Assembly (NCBI GenBank): GCA_028280485.1
Contig: JANQLS010000052.1
Coordinates: 1 to 64,000 of the forward strand
DNA: 64,000 bases
Direction of reading: 5' to 3'
DNA from: Planctomycetota bacterium
GTDB taxonomy: Bacteria > Planctomycetota > UBA8108 > JACQVS01
This document shows positions 60,594-64,000 of the stretch, piece by piece. The position numbers and the translations under genes were made by a program. The notes below the pieces were generated by a model that saw nothing but the letters and a program-made list of their open reading frames with translations, had not been told where the DNA came from and searched no databases. Every line of letters starts with the position of its first letter. Position 1 is the first letter of the stretch.

Positions 60594-61001
60594 CGAATAG
60601 GTGGCTCTCATCGCTACCAGGTAACCCTTATGTGCGTTACCTGGTTGAGAAGTATAAAGAGAGATGATCATCTCTTGTCTCAAATTCGTTCACCTAGAGT
60701 GAGAGGATTAGATAGATTCAAGCTAGGCTTGTTCTACCTAATAGGATATTCACTTCACTTCTTTAATTAATTTATTAACAAACCACTTCCATCCATCCGC
60801 TACCTGGTACCCATCCATCCGCTACCTGGTACCGGTTAAAGCCGAAGCCCCCCCTACCTGGTAAGGGAAAATCAAAATCGAACTTCAGTGAGGGACCATC
60901 ACTTCCCTCAGTAGAAATTTGTTCGGTTGAGGTGTACTAAGAGAATCCCTTATTCAAGAAATTCCAATCCAGCTTCAGATCCAGATCCGTTACCAGGTAA
61001 C
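60594..61001. promoter_or_regulatory. Array of TACCWGGTA palindromes (array 2)
   Basis: Exact copies of TACCWGGTA start at 60594, 60615, 60801, 60823, 60855 and 60991. A one-mismatch copy starts at 60638 (TACCTGGTT). The copy GTTACCAGGTAAC is at 60989-61001. Two copies sit in a 22-bp direct repeat (60791-60812, 60813-60834). Spacings 21, 23, 22 and 32 are near multiples of the helical turn. A separate perfect 16-bp palindrome AGAGATGATCATCTCT lies at 60660-60675. The nearest site is about 100 bases upstream of the SLBB start. Confidence 0.72.
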
Positions 61002-61733
61002 GAGAAGGCTCGTTTTTTGATAACTCCCCGGTCAAAAGAAATAGCCTAGATAGGTATGGTTTATGGATCCAAGGATTGTAGGGGAGGAGTAGAATCGGTG
61101 CCAGTGAAATGTCTTCGATAGGTACTTTTAGGTATTTGAGTTATGGGCCCTAGGGCATTGTTCTGAGATAAGATTCAGATTCGGTTTTGGCTAAAAGGAA
61201 ATTCTCACTCCGTTAGAAAGGGAAATTTTATGGGACCCATTTTCTTTATCCTTGCATGGGTACTCAATTAGTGTTAATGAACCAAGGTAGAAAATAGTAA
61301 TTTTCAGTTAAACTAAGCTCTGAGGGATTCGATCTTTCTGCTTTTAGGAGCATTCCAATAAAGTTATGAGGATCCGTAAACTTAACTTAGTTTTTTGAGA
61401 TTAGAAGTGATGGAGACCTGTTCGGTTAAGAGAAGTGAAATGATCTTTACAAATCAAAGTTGAGTGATTCGTAACCAATGCGATGATCCACTTTGCAGTC
61501 ATCGAGGAGTTTTGAGTCCTTGGTTCATTTGGGTTGATGAACTTTTCTCGTGCTCAAGACATTCTTTGTGATTTCGTTAGAGGAAGCCATTTTCAATATT
61601 TCCTTCCCATTCCGATTCTTCCCGTGGCCTCTATTGTTCGGCATTAACGCAACAATGAGCCAAGGTTTGAGGTAAGGTTTTTTAATAAACCTGCGATGAA
61701 GGCGAACTTCAACGATCCTCAACGGTCTCCTTA
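61002..61733. other. Intergenic region, no supported gene
   Basis: AT-rich DNA between the palindrome array and kdtA. It contains a short minus-strand frame of 65 codons (61525-61722) without recognised family. It should hold the kdtA promoter and, near 60.5 kb, that of the SLBB gene. No terminator or repeat stands out. Confidence 0.35.
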
Positions 61734-63161
61734 GTGAAGACCTTCTCTTTCATTGGAGAAGGGTGGGAGGATGAACAGTTGATTCAGAAGCGATCAGAGT
61801 ACCCCGAAAGAAAAGGGATCACTTTGCCCTCCCTGCTTCTCGACGCATTTTATATCAGCGGATTAGCCCTCACCTTGCCTTACCTCTTCGCAATTGGAAA
61901 AGGTAAAACTGTTTTAGATCACTTTAAACGTCGGTGGCGGCCGATCAGTCCTCGTACAAATGATAAGCCCTGCCTCTGGCTTCATGGGGTTTCAGTGGGA
62001 GAAATCTTTAGCGCTCGAAAGTTCGTTGAAGAGTTTACGAGCCGGTACCCAGATTGGGATCTAATAATAAGCGCAACTACCCGTTCTGGAGTGGGAGTGA
62101 GCAAAATCCACTTCAGAGACCATCAAGTGATCTCTTATCCTTTCGATCTCAGTTTTTTGGTTAAAAGAGCCTTTAATTACCTTCGTCCAGATATGATCGT
62201 CATCGTTGAGCACGATCTCTGGCCTAATTTTTTAGCTGAAGCTCGAAAGAGAGAAGTACCGGTGGCGATTGTAAACGGTCGTTTATCCGAACGATCTTTT
62301 AAAGGTTATAAGCGTTTAGCGCGATGGATTACTTGGCCGCCACCCGGTGTCGTACATATCTGCGTTGAAGATGAATTTAGTGCTCAAGGATTTGTCAAAT
62401 TAGGAATGCCGAGTGACCGAGTTCGAGTAACCGGAAATTTCAAGTTTGATGTCACTGCAGAAAAATCCAAGTCAGTTGAAGGATTTGGGTTTGTGGGTGA
62501 GCCCTGGGTCTTTTTGGGAGCAAGTACTCACCCTGGAGAAGAAGACATCTTGCTTGCAGCTTTTTTGAGGCTACAGAAGGAAGCGCCAAATACTCGCCTG
62601 GTTTTAGCTCCACGACGGGACGATCGAGCAGTAGAAGTTTCTCAATCTGCACGGAAATTAGGCTTTTCTACCCAGTTTTGGTCCCAGAAGAAGCTGGGCG
62701 AAAAGTTAGATGCTAAAGTTCTGATCATCGATACTGTGGGTGAGCTAGGAGATCTCTTGTCGTGTGCCGATGCTGTCTTCGTAGGAGGGTCACTCGTTCC
62801 TTTTGGAGGCCACAATGTCATCGAGCCGGTGGGAGCGGGGAAGCCAGTTCTGACTGGGCCCCATCATAAAAATTTCATGCGAGTGGTCGAAGCATTCAAA
62901 GAGAATCGAGCTTTAGAGGTTGTCTCTACCGCTTCAGAAGTTTTTGAAGTCTTGAGAGAATTGTACCGAGATCCTGAAAAAGCAAAAAAAATGGCGGATC
63001 GAGCTAGCCGGACAGTAGAAGAAAGAACGGGTGCTAGCACTCGGGCTTTAGATGCTTTAAATCCTATATTAAGTACGATTTCACCTTCGGTTTTACCCAT
63101 TTCCCGACGAGTTGAACAGCCACAGGACACCTCCTCGAGGAGGCCGCTTCCAACTCGATAA
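61734..63161 (+). CDS. kdtA: 3-deoxy-D-manno-octulosonic acid (Kdo) transferase
   Basis: GT30 enzyme that transfers Kdo from CMP-Kdo to lipid A in LPS core synthesis; cytoplasmic face of the inner membrane. The frame opens with GTG 61734 (weak ribosome binding site) and gives 475 residues; family members are often near 430, so the true start may be later. An N-terminal hydrophobic segment (LLLDAFYISGLALTLPYLFA) anchors it. Characteristic blocks are LWLHGVSVGEIFSARKFVEEF, WPNFLAEARKREVPVAIVNGRLSERSFKGYKR, TGNFKFD, GASTHPGEEDILLAAF, LVLAPRRDDRA and FVGGSLVPFGGHNVIEPVGAGK. It implies a Kdo-containing LPS. It stands apart from the polysaccharide cluster and precedes glycyl-tRNA synthetase. Confidence 0.92.
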   Translation: MKTFSFIGEGWEDEQLIQKRSEYPERKGITLPSLLLDAFYISGLALTLPYLFAIGKGKTVLDHFKRRWRPISPRTNDKPCLWLHGVSVGEIFSARKFVEEFTSRYPDWDLIISATTRSGVGVSKIHFRDHQVISYPFDLSFLVKRAFNYLRPDMIVIVEHDLWPNFLAEARKREVPVAIVNGRLSERSFKGYKRLARWITWPPPGVVHICVEDEFSAQGFVKLGMPSDRVRVTGNFKFDVTAEKSKSVEGFGFVGEPWVFLGASTHPGEEDILLAAFLRLQKEAPNTRLVLAPRRDDRAVEVSQSARKLGFSTQFWSQKKLGEKLDAKVLIIDTVGELGDLLSCADAVFVGGSLVPFGGHNVIEPVGAGKPVLTGPHHKNFMRVVEAFKENRALEVVSTASEVFEVLRELYRDPEKAKKMADRASRTVEERTGASTRALDALNPILSTISPSVLPISRRVEQPQDTSSRRPLPTR

Positions 63162-63170
63162 GCTTCCCGC

Positions 63171-63362
63171 TCATTGACTCTGTCGCCAGAGGGTGAAATA
63201 ATCGTTCACTTCACATTTCCCTCGGGTGAATGAAATGACCCCATCAGAGGCTTTTTGACAGATTCCATTAATTAGTTCTGCCTGAATATCTGCAAGGATG
63301 ACGCCCGATTTTTCGATGGAACTATGTGGGATTTCGATGGCCGAGTGAGTGTGGAGCTTCAA
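63171..63362 (-). CDS. Possible small protein, 63 residues
   Basis: I do not recognise a family. The frame lies in the otherwise empty gap between kdtA and the glycyl-tRNA synthetase gene and runs against both. Composition looks protein-like ([19 protein letters not shown] ... [18 protein letters not shown]), codon use resembles neighbouring genes, and it is not a shadow of another gene. No clear Shine-Dalgarno precedes the ATG at 63362. It may be a small conserved protein or a chance frame. Confidence 0.35.
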   Translation of the reverse strand: MKLHTHSAIEIPHSSIEKSGVILADIQAELINGICQKASDGVISFTRGKCEVNDYFTLWRQSQ

Positions 63363-63400
63363 TCTGCATTAACTTTCTCTCTTCATTTTTGAGTAGATTC

Positions 63401-64000
63401 ATGAACAAAAAAAATCAAGAACTCGTCACCGGGGACTTAATGAAAGATGTTGCTTCATTGTGTAAGCAGCGGGGATTTGTATTTCAGTCCAGTGAGATCT
63501 ACGGCGGATTAAAAAGCGCATACGATTACGGTCCTCTCGGCATCGAACTTAAGCGTAATATCATGAACGAGTGGTGGCGTGCTATGGTTTACGAGCGCGA
63601 AGATGTCGTTGGCTTAGATGCGTCGATCATAATGCATCAAAATGTCTGGCATGCTTCGGGACACCTCGCAGGATTTTCAGATCCTTTGGTCGACTGTTTA
63701 ATTTCAAAAGAGCGATTTCGAGCAGATAAGGCACCTCGTCCAGAACCTGGCCAAGAACTTCCTCTTGAATGTGGGGATAAGGGAAAAGCAAAAACCTATC
63801 AAGCCATGATTCAAGAACGGTTTGGTGTGGAGCTTAAACGGACGGGTAAAACTCTGGTGGGTTTAAAAGTGATCGATGCAGAAACGATCGGCTTTTTTCC
63901 TGAAGACTCTGAGGAAGCATCTGAGACCTTTCCCTATCGTGGGTACGTAAGCCCATTGATCGGTAGTCCATTCTTGAGCGAGGAACGTAAATTCAACTTA
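63401..64000 (+). CDS. glyS: Glycyl-tRNA synthetase (alpha2 type), N-terminal part, truncated by window end
   Basis: Class II aminoacyl-tRNA synthetase attaching glycine to tRNA-Gly. The frame starts at ATG 63401 and is open to the right edge (200 codons seen). Early blocks are diagnostic of the single-chain dimeric enzyme rather than the GlyQ/GlyS two-subunit type: [39 protein letters not shown], and [22 protein letters not shown]. The partner-type catalytic motifs 2 and 3 are beyond the window. The Shine-Dalgarno is weak. Confidence 0.95.
   Translation, partial: MNKKNQELVTGDLMKDVASLCKQRGFVFQSSEIYGGLKSAYDYGPLGIELKRNIMNEWWRAMVYEREDVVGLDASIIMHQNVWHASGHLAGFSDPLVDCLISKERFRADKAPRPEPGQELPLECGDKGKAKTYQAMIQERFGVELKRTGKTLVGLKVIDAETIGFFPEDSEEASETFPYRGYVSPLIGSPFLSEERKFNL

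Noticed and set aside
60594-61001. TACCTGGTAAG-like strings as intron splice donors
   Set aside because: The symmetrical palindromes, bacterial context and absence of acceptor or ribozyme structure make an intron reading unsupported.
61525-61722. 65-codon minus-strand frame divergent from kdtA
   Set aside because: Very basic, no recognisable motif and no supporting ribosome binding site; kept only as a remark in the intergenic entry.

Overview
The window looks like a chromosomal segment from a Gram-negative, probably marine, member of the Planctomycetota/Verrucomicrobiota (PVC) group. The phylum call is an inference. It rests on family content: a type I sulfatase, a DUF1579 protein, a Tat-exported Gfo/Idh oxidoreductase, an FAD oxidoreductase lipoprotein with a golvesin/xanthan-lyase-like tail, a LamG-TSP3-sialidase protein, a PhoD phosphatase and a REP-associated transposase. 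A Kdo transferase (kdtA) points to an LPS-bearing outer membrane. No tRNA, rRNA or CRISPR array was seen.

Layout. 1-12.1 kb is a loosely packed catabolic region: a broken RAYT transposase with REP-like palindromes, citrate synthase, rhamnulokinase, DUF1579, FAD oxidoreductase, PhoD phosphatase, an unknown gene and a sulfatase. 12.4-19.5 kb is a nitrate assimilation operon: a collapsed nitrate-transporter remnant, a 4Fe-4S/DmsC-type membrane-anchor fusion, a molybdopterin nitrate reductase and a NirB-NirD fusion. A sigma-54-like promoter precedes it. 19.5-23.4 kb holds PrsW, GNAT, an Ldh2-type dehydrogenase and a secreted Gfo/Idh protein.

23.8-38.8 kb is a plus-strand surface-polysaccharide operon. 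It encodes almost all of a route from UDP-GlcNAc-uronate to a UDP-ManNAc3NAmA-like sugar: two candidate 3-dehydrogenases (one fused to an N-acetyltransferase), aminotransferase, 2-epimerase, and the HisH2/HisF2/WbpG-type amidotransferase. It also has an AsnB-like amidotransferase, a formyltransferase, a glycosyltransferase, a Wzx-like flippase and a Wzy-like polymerase. 38.8-60.5 kb is mostly minus strand: a sialidase-like protein, two methyltransferases, a glycosyltransferase, a polysaccharide-deacetylase-like protein, a Wzz-like co-polymerase, a split transketolase (plus strand), an aldo/keto reductase, the initiating sugar transferase, a CapD/WbpM-like dehydratase, Wzi and a large SLBB export protein. 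Together these form a nearly complete Wzx/Wzy-dependent export system. UDP-GlcNAc 6-dehydrogenase and a Wzc-type kinase are not in the window. 61.7-64 kb has kdtA, a possible small gene and the start of glycyl-tRNA synthetase.

The most striking unexplained signal is a 9-13 bp palindrome, core TACCWGGTA. There are 11 exact and 4 one-mismatch copies, confined to two intergenic regions (46.14-46.65 kb and 60.59-61.00 kb). Each lies directly upstream of a minus-strand polysaccharide transcription unit. Several families of REP-like inverted repeats also fill the gaps, and some of them supply the stop codons of neighbouring genes.
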